DNA of 64,000 nucleotides from Algoriphagus yeomjeoni (GCF_003259505.1 NZ_QLLK01000010.1:79988-143987); one strand, 5' to 3'; shown: positions 18,914 through 28,927, counted from the first letter of the stretch. Numbers and translations are program-made. Notes: generated from the sequence alone by a model not told the origin.

Positions 18914-19079
18914 AATTTATTTAGTGTCTTTTTTATTTAAACTCAATCTCTTTCGGGATTTTAAGCTGCTTAACTCTATCTATATCTCCTTCGTAGACTA
19001 AGTAGACTCAATCTTCAAAACTCTTTTTTTGCTAAATTGGACGAAATAACAATTGTTCAACCTATTGCATTAAAAATTT

Positions 19080-19601
19080 ATGAAAAATCCCCTATTAAAA
19101 ATTTTTGGTATTGTCGCTGGAATGATGATTACTTATACTGCCCACTCCCAGTCTAATTTCAGCAGTAATTTAATAGGCTCGGGTGTGGTGGTATCTGACC
19201 TAGATCGTTCCTTAGATTTCTACATGGATGGAATCGGTATGGTCAAGGCATATAACTTCACCATCAACGAAGAGTTTTCCAAACGTTCGGGCCTTTCAAA
19301 TGGTGTGGCCGTCGAGGTAAGTGTCCTGAAATTAGAGAATAGCCCAAATGCAAATGAATGGAAGCTAATGAGCTTTGGCAATGAACAAACTGAAACTAAA
19401 CCGGAATATATCCAAGATGGAACGGGCGTTCAGTACATCACCATCAATGTAAAAGCGCTAAACCCCGTGATCAAACGATTAAAAGAAAAAGGGGTGAAAT
19501 TATTGGGAAGTACACCAACGCCATTAAATGAAAATTTACATTTTGTTTTGGTACAGGATCCAGATGGTATCTTTATTGAATTGATAGGGCCATTGGAATA
19601 A
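19080..19601 (+). CDS. Exported VOC (glyoxalase/bleomycin-resistance-like) protein
   Basis: 173 residues with a signal peptide (1-23, ending AHS-Q). The mature region is one vicinal-oxygen-chelate unit: GSGVVVSDLDRSLDFYMDGIGM (first beta-alpha-beta), GTGVQYITINVKALNPVIKRLKEKGVKLLG (second) and FVLVQDPDGIFIELIGP (end motif with metal-type Glu). Most VOC proteins are cytoplasmic; an exported one is less usual, though seen in Bacteroidota. Enzymatic role not determinable. Stands alone on the plus strand. Confidence 0.83.
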   Translation: MKNPLLKIFGIVAGMMITYTAHSQSNFSSNLIGSGVVVSDLDRSLDFYMDGIGMVKAYNFTINEEFSKRSGLSNGVAVEVSVLKLENSPNANEWKLMSFGNEQTETKPEYIQDGTGVQYITINVKALNPVIKRLKEKGVKLLGSTPTPLNENLHFVLVQDPDGIFIELIGPLE

Positions 19602-20051
19602 AGTCACAACTATAACCATATAGTCATTATTAGTGGCTCAAGTGATGTGCAAATCCTTTACAATATAGGAAAAAGGGCCTTATAGACCGCAGCGTTACCG
19701 CCATTGTTATCCTTACATCAACAATAAAAAAATCAGGATTTACCAATTCCTGATGGTGTGATTTAAGTAGGCTGCCTACAAAAGCTGGTTCTTTTTCATA
19801 AAAGTTAGGGAAAGGAGATCATCGCCTATTAAAATCCATTTGTCTTCTGATGGAACAGGATTTGGATAAAGATGCTGAGATGATCCTGAGAATACTGTTA
19901 GAAAAAGGAGTCAAGCTGAAATCTGTGAGGGAATAGTGCTTAATACAAGTTTGATGGGTGTTTTCCGCCTCAGAGAAATATGGTTTAAGGTAAACTGGGG
20001 AGGACAACTTGGGGAGTATTTTACATATTTGCAGCAGAGAAGTAGAGACGC
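19602..20051. other. Intergenic, small coding-like scrap
   Basis: A 28-codon plus-strand frame at about 19850-19936 (MEQDLDKDAEMILRILLEKG...) looks protein-like but is too short and ends in a stop; it may be the tail of a lost gene. Nothing else recognised. Confidence 0.3.
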
Positions 20052-20351
20052 ATGAGAAAATTAACCGTCCATTTTATAGAAAAGGACAAAAAAAGCAAGG
20101 AAGCTATCAAGATCCTGAAGATCGGGGGAGTAAACAATACCGGTCAGCGATGGGCGATCAGCACCAAAGAAGCCATAGAAGGAATCCGGTCCGGGCAGTG
20201 GGAGCTGTTTATTTTGGCCAACAACAATGAAATCCCGGTGCGGATCAGGCAAGAAGAAAATCAACCCCCGGTATTGATCGCCCAGGGAGACGGATACCTC
20301 CATAACCTGTTGGAAGACCTGCCAGAAATTAATTCAGAGGAAATTCTTTAA
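20052..20351 (+). CDS. DUF3892-like small protein
   Basis: 99 residues, no signal peptide. KILKIGGVNNTGQRWAIS followed by TKEAIEGIRSGQWELFILAN and then VLIAQGDGYLHNLLEDLPEI resembles DUF3892: a region naming the conditions for a regulator-like fold, an I-x-x-G helix and a terminal N-L-x-x-L-P. Function of the family is unknown; members are common in accessory DNA. It is convergent with the fic gene. Confidence 0.6.
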   Translation: MRKLTVHFIEKDKKSKEAIKILKIGGVNNTGQRWAISTKEAIEGIRSGQWELFILANNNEIPVRIRQEENQPPVLIAQGDGYLHNLLEDLPEINSEEIL

Positions 20352-20499
20352 TCTGATTATCCTAAATAATGCCAATAGCCGTATTTTCTTGCTGAACCGC
20401 AGGGAAGACAGAAAACGGAAGAAGCCTAGTGCCGCAAGTGATGTCCGAATGGATACACTTTAACATCAATTGGATTTAGTTACTATAGCTACTTTACAC

Positions 20500-21978
20500 T
20501 TAGCCAATAATCCTCAATTTACCCTCCGTATGTTCCAAAAAGGCATTGCTTTGTTCCAACAATGCCTGCATTTTGTCCATGTCCTCGCTTACTATTGTGG
20601 CGCTGAATTCATGGGTACGGGTAAGCATTCTAATGTATGGTTTAGGATCACTTTGCCTGGTTAATTTTCTTAAGGATCCCAAATAATCCTCCCTATACAC
20701 AGTAGGTACTATTATTTTGGATTGCATCGCTTTTGTCAGCTCAGCATTCATCATTACCCTGGCCACACGGCCGTTTCCATCCAAAAACGGATGAATCTCG
20801 CTTACAACGAACATAATATAGGCTGCTTTCGCAAATGGGTGCTTGAGTGCTTGGTAAAATTCAAAACTTTTAATAAGTGTTCCCCTCACAAGTGAAGCAT
20901 CAACAAATTCAGTTTGACCTGCATAATTATTTATATGTTTAAAATTTCCGGGATTCTTATCTACCCTAGCTGACAACAATAGCTGGTGTCTGTAACTCAA
21001 TATGGTAAGCAATTCTTCCGGAGAGTTGGGGGTTGTACTCATTTCACTCTTATTTGAGACAATCTTATAGGTGCCCAAAACGTCATGCGAATCTTCATTT
21101 CTCTTTACCAGTGGTTGTTGGGTCTGGATAATCTGCTTTGCCTCCGCCACTTCAAACACGGTACCCTCGATGTAATTAGAAAAATAACTTTCAAAAAATG
21201 CAAAACTCCGGTAAGACTTGTTACTTACGTTTTGCTCTTCCCTGAATTTGAATTCCTGTTGAGTCAATTCCTGAAACAGCATTTCGAATAAACTAATCCT
21301 GGCAGGATCATAAGGATTACCAAATGCCCGTGCGGCAGCTATTGGAGATTTTATTATAGTAGATGGATGCGTGGTGAGTAGTGCACTGATTATCTTGTTC
21401 AGTTTATCAAACTCGGGTTCCATATTTAATTCCTTGGCTATGATACTAGCCCGGTCTCTTACTTTATTCAGCTCCTGTTCTCCGTTTACTCTTATAATTT
21501 GTTCCAGACGATCTTCGATTTCAGGAAATGTTAGCGTTTTTGAATCTGGACCCGGCTTTCTTGAGACTTGCAGGTTCTCCAAAAATGCCCGTTCGCGTTG
21601 GGAAGCATATAACTCCCCAGATAATGGGTTATCTCCTTCTATTGGCCCATTGCCTTTCAAAAAGTGGATCATTATGCCCGGAAGTTCAATTTTTCTGGTG
21701 TATTTATATGTCAGGAATATCTGATCGGCTTTCGTAGGTTTAAATTCCAGCGCAGAACGATGGCTTAACACCGCTCCTGGATATAATTTTCCAAGAACAG
21801 AAAACAGGTTTCTTCTTATGATAGCTGCCGGACTATCGTCGAAATTAGCCGAATATAGTCTAGGCGCTATCTTTCGAATTGCTCCTTCTTTTTCCAGTTT
21901 TGAAACATACCTGGAGATAGTTGGGTCAGAGGAACTATATATAATTTCCTGTAAGTGGATTGGTATATTTTTTTCCAT
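20500..21978 (-). CDS. Fic-domain AMP-transferase with AbiEi-like N-terminus
   Basis: 492 residues. The Fic active site HPFLDGNGRVAR (396-407) has every residue of H-x-F-x-D-G-N-G-R-x-x-R, so it should transfer AMP or a related group to protein hydroxyls. The self-inhibitory helix motif S/T-x-x-x-E-G/N is present ahead of it as SNYIEG (267-272), making it an intramolecularly inhibited Fic. Residues 1-135 resemble the AbiEi type IV antitoxin N-terminus: a winged helix (TISRYVSKLEKEGAIRKIAP, RLYS) and AVLSHRSALEF. The last ~90 residues hold another helical domain. Upstream repeats of the start region suggest self-binding. Likely a regulated toxin-like modifier; target unknown. Confidence 0.88.
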   Translation of the reverse strand: MEKNIPIHLQEIIYSSSDPTISRYVSKLEKEGAIRKIAPRLYSANFDDSPAAIIRRNLFSVLGKLYPGAVLSHRSALEFKPTKADQIFLTYKYTRKIELPGIMIHFLKGNGPIEGDNPLSGELYASQRERAFLENLQVSRKPGPDSKTLTFPEIEDRLEQIIRVNGEQELNKVRDRASIIAKELNMEPEFDKLNKIISALLTTHPSTIIKSPIAAARAFGNPYDPARISLFEMLFQELTQQEFKFREEQNVSNKSYRSFAFFESYFSNYIEGTVFEVAEAKQIIQTQQPLVKRNEDSHDVLGTYKIVSNKSEMSTTPNSPEELLTILSYRHQLLLSARVDKNPGNFKHINNYAGQTEFVDASLVRGTLIKSFEFYQALKHPFAKAAYIMFVVSEIHPFLDGNGRVARVMMNAELTKAMQSKIIVPTVYREDYLGSLRKLTRQSDPKPYIRMLTRTHEFSATIVSEDMDKMQALLEQSNAFLEHTEGKLRIIG

Positions 21979-22157
21979 TATAAAGCAGATTCAAGATCAA
22001 TATGACAAATAATTTCTATTTTGAATGATATTTCTACAAATATTTTCTATGATAGTGGAAGTCATTTTTCGCAAATATTTTCCATTACAAGTGCTCTGAA
22101 AATCGAAAAAGATAAATATTTTCTATTATAAGCCTCAGTATTGACAATATTTTCTAT
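21969..22157. promoter_or_regulatory. Six phased ATAGAAAATA repeats upstream of and over the fic start
   Basis: Plus-strand TATTTTCTAT or close variants start at 22010 (TAATTTCTAT), 22041, 22076 (TATTTTCCAT), 22117 and 22148; a sixth weaker copy at 21969 (TTTTTTCCAT) contains the fic start codon. Spacings are 41, 31, 35, 41 and 31 bp. Three copies carry extra identity (AAATATTTTCTATNATA). The 31 and 41 bp steps equal about three and four helical turns, so sites would face the same side of the DNA. Confidence 0.6.
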
Positions 22158-22326
22158 TAAAAAATAATTTACAGAATTGAATTTTACGTCCTAAAGGCTT
22201 CCATAGTACACACTTCAGCAGGTACATCAAATGTTCAATTTCTTCATTTTTAAATGCTGAGTTTAGACAGACCAAAACCTGTTTAGCATTCAGCCATAAC
22301 CAAAAAAGGGGATCTCTCCCCTAGTT

Positions 22327-23307
22327 CTAAAACGGAGGTTCCATCAGGATGTAATCCACCGCTTTTTGTGCTTTGCTCGCAGCCTCTATCAGTAAGTGCT
22401 TGTCGTTGCGAAGTTCGTTTAGCCAGTTTTGAATGTAAGCTGCAGAGTTCTCCAGCAGATTCTCATCCAATATCCCGGTGAGGTTGTTCAGGTACCCCGC
22501 TCCCATCTCGGCGATCAACTCCTCGCGACTGTAAAATTCTGACGCAAATTGCTGAGGTTCTGAAACTCCTATCCTGTTTAATCTGGAAGGGTGCCCTGTG
22601 CTGTGGACGAGCTCATGGTACAATACCGCAAAATATTGCTCAGCGGATGCAAAGAGTTTTTTCTCCGGCATGGTAATCTGATCCAAGTCTGCCCGGTAGT
22701 AGGCTGAGGAACCGGAATGTATCAACTCAGGTGCCCGCAGCATTTCCTCATAGATCTTCCTGCATTGTTCATTATCAGGCACTGGCTCTTCTTTGCTGAT
22801 TTCTGGAAACTCCCAGTCTATTCCCTCAATCTGTTCTATGGGAAACACCTTGAACTCCTTGAGAAAACCGGATTTACTCACCAGTTTGAGATCATATTCT
22901 CCTATTCTATCTTCTGGTATAACTTTCCCAGTCTTCTTGTCCCGAAAGGCAAAGTTCCAGTAGCAGATCGGCAGTGCCTTTGCACCTTTCTTGATCTTAC
23001 CTCCCAGTGAGTTGGCCTGTTTAAAAGTCAGGTAGTAGGGATACTGATGGTTACAGGATAATAGCAGCCAGAGGTTGATCCCTTTGTAAGGTTTCTTAGT
23101 CAGGTAATTTGCTGGCATTCCCATCTCATGCCAAGGCTGTCTCCAGGGAATAACTCCCTGCTCCAGTTTCTCAATAATCAGGTCGGTAAACTTCTGATAG
23201 ATATCCGATGAGCCTTTTACTGGTGGTGTCCACTTGTTTCTTCCAAGGTCATTTCCATCTTTTCTCTTAACCGATGGTTTTGCTGATGATTTTGCTAGTG
23301 TCTTCAT
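22327..23307 (-). CDS. ardC: ArdC-type antirestriction protein with zincin-like metallopeptidase domain
   Basis: 326 residues. An N-terminal ArdC-like ssDNA-binding domain: YQKFTDLIIEKLEQGVIPWRQPW, then NYLTKKPYKGINLWLLL and KKGAKALPICYW. The C-terminal part is the zincin-like peptidase domain, with YHELVHSTGHPSRL (HExxH zinc site) and ELIAEMGAGYLNNLTGI. ArdC proteins protect incoming conjugative DNA from restriction and are typical of plasmids and integrative elements. It is preceded on the minus strand by a structured leader also found at 29.3 kb. Gene symbol by family, not by experiment. Confidence 0.87.
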   Translation of the reverse strand: MKTLAKSSAKPSVKRKDGNDLGRNKWTPPVKGSSDIYQKFTDLIIEKLEQGVIPWRQPWHEMGMPANYLTKKPYKGINLWLLLSCNHQYPYYLTFKQANSLGGKIKKGAKALPICYWNFAFRDKKTGKVIPEDRIGEYDLKLVSKSGFLKEFKVFPIEQIEGIDWEFPEISKEEPVPDNEQCRKIYEEMLRAPELIHSGSSAYYRADLDQITMPEKKLFASAEQYFAVLYHELVHSTGHPSRLNRIGVSEPQQFASEFYSREELIAEMGAGYLNNLTGILDENLLENSAAYIQNWLNELRNDKHLLIEAASKAQKAVDYILMEPPF

Positions 23308-23488
23308 AGTCTTTTGTGTTTTGGTTTAACAAATACTTATGAAGCTGCACCAGCCTGAGACCGGCACTAAGTGCAAGAGGAATCGGAATAAATCAGCAAA
23401 GGCAGGAGTGCGGGCTTTATGCCGAAGTCTCTTGCCTCGTGTGACGGTATCAGGCTAAATTGGCGGAAGAAGGAATGGAAAAAATAAA
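23308..23488 (-). ncRNA. Structured leader upstream of ardC, copy 1
   Basis: Almost the same ~185 bp occurs at 29346-29527. Nested arms: outer AGCCTGAGACCGGCAC (23352 on) with GTGACGGTATCAGGCT (ending 23456), 14 of 16 pairable; inner GCAAGAG (23373-23379) with CTCTTGC (23429-23435). The region ends at the ardC start codon. Probably a 5' untranslated regulatory element; which strand is transcribed is inferred from gene direction. Confidence 0.55.
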
Positions 23489-23865
23489 ACATTTTGAATT
23501 AAAGAAGCGATCATATTAAAGGCCTAATTTTCTTTGACTCAAAGGCTGGAAAAATAACGCGGGTCCGAATTAGTGAGAGATTGAAGCAGCAAAAAAGATC
23601 TTGGAAATCGCAATGACACGGGTCAACCAACTCAAATATGATGTGGGTTTTGCTTACCTAAAAGCATTCATACAGGTTTTCAAAAAAATCACGCTAAGTG
23701 CGTCAACGTATTTAAGTCCAAAACCAAACCCAACTAGGAACGGATCAATAAGTTGTTTCAAAAAGTATGGAGGTATTCACCATGCACCCATTCGCACATC
23801 CCACTCGCACTTAAGGGACAAGTTCTTTTTTGAACTTTTAATCCTCATCATTCCTATTTCCATTG
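23489..23865. other. Intergenic, nothing recognised
   Basis: Between the leader upstream of ardC and the end of the first FtsX permease. Open frames here lack family features. Confidence 0.35.
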
Positions 23866-26301
23866 CTACTCACTCTTCAAACTGTTCACCGGATTCATCA
23901 GTGCTGCTTTGATGGATTGGAAACTGATCGTAATAAGAGCCATAAACCAGACTAGAACCACGGGTAACGCTAGAAGCCACCAATGGAACTCCATCTGATA
24001 AGCAAAATTTTCAAGCCATTTTTTCATAAAAAACCATACTACCGGGAGTATGACTATACTGGCTATACCTATTAGCCCGATAAATTCCCGGGAAAGCAGA
24101 GACATGATGGTAAACACTGAGGCTCCCAAAACTTTCCTTATCCCTATTTCTTTTGTGCGCTGCAATGTCATGTAAGAAGATAGCCCAAATAAGCCCAGGC
24201 ACGCGATCAGGATAGCCAAACCAGCAAACAGGCTAAACACTTTTGCGAATTGCTTGTCAGATTTATACTGGTTATCAAAATAGGTATCAAGAAAAAAGTA
24301 ATCAAAGGGACTTCCCCGAAAAGCTTCACTCCAATTAGCTTGGATTTGTTCTAATGCAAAGGGGTAGTCAGCTGAAGTGATTTTCAATGAATAATATTCC
24401 CCTGCCCAAGGAGCGTTCAGGTATTCTTTCAGTGCAAAAACCATAGGACCTACTTCATTATGCAGAGATTGCTGGTTAAAATCGCTGATCACACCCAAGA
24501 TTTCCTTTTCATGTTGATCATTATCAGATTCATCCCAAATGATTGTTTGACCGACTGCACCTTCTGGACTGTTGAATCCTAGTTGGCGGATGGCTGTTTC
24601 GTTGAAAATCACCGCTCCTCTATCAGAGGTGATTTCTGGGGAAAAGTTACGTCCAGCAAGAAATGTTCTGCCATATAATTCGAAAAAATCTTCATCAACA
24701 GCGACTATTTTCACTCCCTTCCTGAATTCTGGGTTTGCGGGTGGATAAAAAGACCTTCCCCAGCTAAGTTGTTGTCCCGGAATATTGGAAGAGACACTTA
24801 CAGATTCAACCTCAGGTAGCATTTGCACTTCATTTTTGAAAAATGTAAGCTGGCTCTGATAGGTAGAATCTTTAATCCCAGGTCCTTTAAGGATAAGCGT
24901 TTGCCCCAAATCCAAACCCATGTCCTGATGTTGCATAAAGTCAAGCTGCTTACGTACACCAAATGTTCCGGCAATCAGGGCAATCGATGCAGCAAACTGG
25001 AACACAACAAGTGCTTTCCTGAGCTGTACACCCTTGGTTTTTTTTAAATTCCCCTTGATCAACTGCACCGGCTGAAATGACAGTGCTATCGCAGGGTACA
25101 ATCCCGAAATAAGGATACCGAATAAAAACAAGCCCATGATGCCAAGCCCCATTTCTAAATCAAACCCCTTTGCAAAATGCCCCTGTGTGAGGTCATGAAA
25201 GGGGGTCATCAGCAGATTTGAAATTAGCAGGGCCATCAGTGCGGCAACCAAGTTAATCAAACATGATTCCGTCAAAAACTGGACGATCAACTGTCCCCTA
25301 TTTGATCCCACTACTTTCCGTATTCCAATTTCTTTTGCCCGCTCAATAGCTTTCGCAGTGGTCAGGTTTAGGTAATTGATCCAGGCAATAACGAGGATAA
25401 AAAAAGCAATAAGTATAAGAAAAGTTACGGTACGCCGGCTGCCATTTACTTCCGCCTCCGCTTCCAGATTTGAGTCCAAATGGATTCCTTGGATGGGTTG
25501 CAATTCAAACTCCTCGTAATAACCATCTTTACGCCATTCAGCTAGTGTCTCCCCTCTGTATTTTTCCAGTACCCCATGAATTTTTTGCTTTACTATCGCC
25601 ACATCGCTACCTGGCAAAATCTCGATGTAATTGTAGAAGTTCCCCCAATCCCAATCTTCATTAAGATTCCAAGGCAAGGAAATGAAGGAGATAAGAAAAT
25701 CTGATTGCAGGTGGGAATTATTAGGAATATCTTCAAAAACCCCGCTGATAAGCAACTGTGTCTGACCTCTATCTCCCATATAAAAATTTAGAGACTCTCC
25801 TACTGCATCTCCGTCGGGAAAATATTTTTTTGACATCGATTCAGATAAGACTACACTACCAGGTTGGGTAAGTGCCGTCTGGATATCCCCCCGCAACACC
25901 TTATAAGAAAACATGGAGAGGAATGAAGAATCCGCATAATAGATTTTTTCTTCATGAAAACTCCGATCACCTACTTGAAAAACGGGATCTGACATCAATG
26001 GAGCAGTGTGCACGATACGGGCTCCATGAATCACCTCTGAAATATCCCTTTGAAAGGCAGGTGCCAGCGCAGGAACAGTCTGGGCCCGTTTCCCCACTAG
26101 TTCCCCGTTCATATATGCATTACTCGAGACACGATAAATCGTGGGCTTTCGGAAGTCATCGTAGCTCAGTTCAAAATCCACGTACCTAAAAATCAGTAGG
26201 CAGGCAGCCATGCCGACTGCCAATCCCATAATATTTATCAGCGAAAACACTTTGTTCCGCCAAAGATTCCTATGTGCGATTTTGAGATAATGGTAAAACA
26301 T
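23866..26301 (-). CDS. ABC transporter permease, FtsX/MacB type
   Basis: 811 residues with the standard Bacteroidota architecture: N-terminal LKIAHRNLWRNKVFSLINIMGLAVGMAACLLIFRY (TM1, MacB_PCD start), a large periplasmic domain, three transmembrane helices around 290-430 (FLILIAFFILVIAWINYLNL; AKEIGIRKVVGSNRGQLIVQF; and two more), then a second MacB-like periplasmic part and a final FtsX unit with TKEIGIRKVLGASV. The C-terminus NPVNSLKSE is diagnostic. Such permeases act with a separate ATPase, mostly in lipid or peptide efflux or signalling; no ATPase gene is adjacent. Almost a duplicate in architecture of the next gene; the 96-bp gap points to an operon. Confidence 0.9.
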   Translation of the reverse strand: MFYHYLKIAHRNLWRNKVFSLINIMGLAVGMAACLLIFRYVDFELSYDDFRKPTIYRVSSNAYMNGELVGKRAQTVPALAPAFQRDISEVIHGARIVHTAPLMSDPVFQVGDRSFHEEKIYYADSSFLSMFSYKVLRGDIQTALTQPGSVVLSESMSKKYFPDGDAVGESLNFYMGDRGQTQLLISGVFEDIPNNSHLQSDFLISFISLPWNLNEDWDWGNFYNYIEILPGSDVAIVKQKIHGVLEKYRGETLAEWRKDGYYEEFELQPIQGIHLDSNLEAEAEVNGSRRTVTFLILIAFFILVIAWINYLNLTTAKAIERAKEIGIRKVVGSNRGQLIVQFLTESCLINLVAALMALLISNLLMTPFHDLTQGHFAKGFDLEMGLGIMGLFLFGILISGLYPAIALSFQPVQLIKGNLKKTKGVQLRKALVVFQFAASIALIAGTFGVRKQLDFMQHQDMGLDLGQTLILKGPGIKDSTYQSQLTFFKNEVQMLPEVESVSVSSNIPGQQLSWGRSFYPPANPEFRKGVKIVAVDEDFFELYGRTFLAGRNFSPEITSDRGAVIFNETAIRQLGFNSPEGAVGQTIIWDESDNDQHEKEILGVISDFNQQSLHNEVGPMVFALKEYLNAPWAGEYYSLKITSADYPFALEQIQANWSEAFRGSPFDYFFLDTYFDNQYKSDKQFAKVFSLFAGLAILIACLGLFGLSSYMTLQRTKEIGIRKVLGASVFTIMSLLSREFIGLIGIASIVILPVVWFFMKKWLENFAYQMEFHWWLLALPVVLVWFMALITISFQSIKAALMNPVNSLKSE

Positions 26302-26397
26302 GATACTAGCCTTTAAAATTTAATAGATCAGCCCCAGCGTTTCCCACTATTAGCTGCCAACCTTTAATGCTCATACTCCTCTTCACTTTTGCGTGCC

Positions 26398-28758
26398 TCA
26401 CTCATTCTTTAAACTATCAACTGGGTTTACCAGTGCCGCTTTGATCGCCTGAGAGCTCACTGTAATAAATGCAAGAACCATTGCGACAATTCCTGTCCAT
26501 AGAAATACTTTCCAATCAATTGATATTCTATACGCAAATGTATCCAGCCAGGAATCCATCAGGTACCAGGTCACGGGGATTGCCAGCACAACTGAAACCA
26601 AAACAAGCTTGGTGAAATCGGAAGAAATCAATCGAATCAAACCTGCCACAGAAGCTCCAAAAACCTTCCGCACGGAAATCTCCTTACTTCTCTGCTCTGC
26701 CACAAATGCCGACAATCCTAATAGCCCCATACAGGAAATCAAAATAGCCAATCCAGTGAATAGAGCAGCAAGCTTGGCGGTGCGTTCCTGAGAACTGAAT
26801 TTGCGGGCATGTTCCTGATCCACGAACTTATAATCGAAGGGAGAGTCTGGGTTGAACTTATCGAAAACAGCCTCCACATTTGTCAAAGCATTCACATAAT
26901 TACCTCCCTCGGCAAATCGGATATGGATGAAATTTAAGTTACGCTTAGGTCCCATTACCATGATCGGTATGACATCATCGAATGGTGATTCCATAATAAA
27001 ATCCTTTACCACGCCCACAATAGTAAACTCAAAGGAATCATCCTTAATCACCTGCCCAATCGGATCATCCAATCCCATTACCTCCACCGTTTTTTCATTG
27101 ACAATTGCCGAGAGACTATCGCCTGCATATGTGTAAATATCAATATCCCTACCTGCTATAAGCTCCATTCCAGCAGTTTTCACCAAGTTAGCGTCAGTTC
27201 CCATTCTGCTAATCATTGGGCTGTACTCGGGATCTTTCCCCTGCCATTCCATGCCGTCTGTATCACTATGTATATTTGTCAATGGAGAAAAAGTATAGCT
27301 CACTTCAGCTACTTCTGGCAGAGCCAATAATTCGTTTCGAAGAGCTGCTTTATTATTTCGAATACTTTCTGTGACCTGGTGAAAAATCAAGTTGTCTTTG
27401 TCAATTCCCAAGTCTCTATTTTGCACGTAACTGAGCTGATCTCGCACAATCCAAACACTAGAGATCAAAATTACCACTATCACAAATTGAAAAACCACCA
27501 AAACTTCCCGCGGCTTGATTCCAAAACTTCGATTGGAATTCATCTTTGATTTCATTGCAATCGCAGGTTGAAACGAACTCATCAAAAATGCAGGGTAACT
27601 TCCGGCCAAAATTCCTGTGACAAAAACATACCCAATAGAAATCCACCAGAAATAAGGTTGGTTAAATGGATTTTCCAGTTCCTGTCCCACCAAATCCTTG
27701 AACCATGGAAAAGTTAAGTTAACCATAACAATTGCTACCAAATAGCCAGTAATAGCTATTAAAATCGATTCCGCCAGAAACTGACCAATCAACATTCCTC
27801 TCCCGGCTCCTGAGATTTTTCTAATCCCTACTTCTTTTGATCGCTTGTCACTCTGAGCAGTGCTCAGGTTGACAAAGTTGATGGCGGCTATGAGCAAGAC
27901 GATAATGGAAACTACCCCAAATAATCGGATCATTTCAATTTTCCCCCCTACGGACTTACCATTTTCAAACTTCGAATACAAATGAAGATCCCTGATCGGA
28001 AAGAGGAAATCAGAGACCTCAGCCATTTCTGAGTTTTTGGCCGTGAAATCCTTAAACTTCTCATTAAAAGAAGTAATGTTAGTTCCTTCACTTAGCATGG
28101 TAAAGGTTCGAAACGAATTATTTCCCCAATAATCATCCACCCATCCCATTGCCTCCAGTTTTTTGAAAGGCAAAAAGACGGTAAAAGGAAAGTCTGTATT
28201 CTCAGGCAAATCCTCAATTACCGCTTTTACCTCAAAGTCCCATTGCTTTTCCACCGAGACGGTTTTACCCAGAGCTGAGGCCTCTCCAAACAGCTTTTTA
28301 GCCACAGAGGATGTCAAGACAATATTCCCCGGTTCTGTCAAGGCTGCTACCGGATCCCCCTCCAATGCTTGGAAGCTAAACATCTCGAAAAATCCGGGAT
28401 CAGTAAAGGTAGTTTCCTCGTAAAAATTTCTCTCCCCTACTGTCAAAAGTGATTGATCCCACTCGGTGATTCTTGCCACCACTTCCACTTCGGGAAACTG
28501 TTCTTTTATTGTAGGTGCATAGGTCGCAGGTGTATAATCCCAGGTAAACATATCACCCTGCATTTCAGTATTTCTCCAGTTTGCATAGACCCGATCCGAA
28601 TTCTCATGAAAGCGGTCTACAGATAGTTCAAATTGAACCCAGATAAGGATCAAGATCGACGCCGCCATCCCGATTCCAAGTCCAGCGACATTAATCAAAG
28701 TAAATCCCTTACTTCTTTGAATGTTTCTCCAAGCTATTTTGATATAGTTTTTGATCAT
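26398..28758 (-). CDS. ABC transporter permease, FtsX/MacB type
   Basis: 786 residues, paralogous to the gene downstream: IKIAWRNIQRSKGFTLINVAGLGIGMAASILILIW as TM1, a periplasmic MacB_PCD domain, the central FtsX helices with KEVGIRKISGAGRGMLIGQF, and the last FtsX unit with KEISVRKVFGASVAGLIRL, ending NPVDSLKNE. These two permeases probably heterodimerise or respond to the same signal. Upstream (minus strand) lie a possible sigma-54 promoter and a symmetrical CGGAC...GTCCG element, matching the way Cytophagales FtsX operons are often controlled by NtrC-type regulators; this last point is from memory of the group. Confidence 0.9.
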   Translation of the reverse strand: MIKNYIKIAWRNIQRSKGFTLINVAGLGIGMAASILILIWVQFELSVDRFHENSDRVYANWRNTEMQGDMFTWDYTPATYAPTIKEQFPEVEVVARITEWDQSLLTVGERNFYEETTFTDPGFFEMFSFQALEGDPVAALTEPGNIVLTSSVAKKLFGEASALGKTVSVEKQWDFEVKAVIEDLPENTDFPFTVFLPFKKLEAMGWVDDYWGNNSFRTFTMLSEGTNITSFNEKFKDFTAKNSEMAEVSDFLFPIRDLHLYSKFENGKSVGGKIEMIRLFGVVSIIVLLIAAINFVNLSTAQSDKRSKEVGIRKISGAGRGMLIGQFLAESILIAITGYLVAIVMVNLTFPWFKDLVGQELENPFNQPYFWWISIGYVFVTGILAGSYPAFLMSSFQPAIAMKSKMNSNRSFGIKPREVLVVFQFVIVVILISSVWIVRDQLSYVQNRDLGIDKDNLIFHQVTESIRNNKAALRNELLALPEVAEVSYTFSPLTNIHSDTDGMEWQGKDPEYSPMISRMGTDANLVKTAGMELIAGRDIDIYTYAGDSLSAIVNEKTVEVMGLDDPIGQVIKDDSFEFTIVGVVKDFIMESPFDDVIPIMVMGPKRNLNFIHIRFAEGGNYVNALTNVEAVFDKFNPDSPFDYKFVDQEHARKFSSQERTAKLAALFTGLAILISCMGLLGLSAFVAEQRSKEISVRKVFGASVAGLIRLISSDFTKLVLVSVVLAIPVTWYLMDSWLDTFAYRISIDWKVFLWTGIVAMVLAFITVSSQAIKAALVNPVDSLKNE

Positions 28759-28907
28759 TGCGGTTGAAAGGTTTATAGGTGGTAAAGTTGGAAGGTTGTT
28801 CCCCCAACTAGGTTATTACTTAATTTTTTGGTTCTTATTTCTTATGTCTCAATTCTTATCCCCTGATAATGAATACTGATGTCTTACTTCTTGAGTCTAA
28901 AAAAGTA

Positions 28908-28927
28908 TTTCCACTTTTGTGCCACTA
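28908..28927 (-). promoter_or_regulatory. Possible sigma-54-like promoter of the FtsX pair
   Basis: Minus strand TAGTGGCACAAAAGTGGAAA. TGGCAC fits the -24 box; the -12 box should be TTGC and is TGGA, so the match is partial. It is 150 bp upstream of the permease start and 57 bp downstream of the inverted repeat at 28984. Confidence 0.28.

Noticed and set aside
23601..23912. 103-codon open frame in the gap before the FtsX permease end
   Set aside because: No recognisable domain, and it overlaps the permease 3' end.
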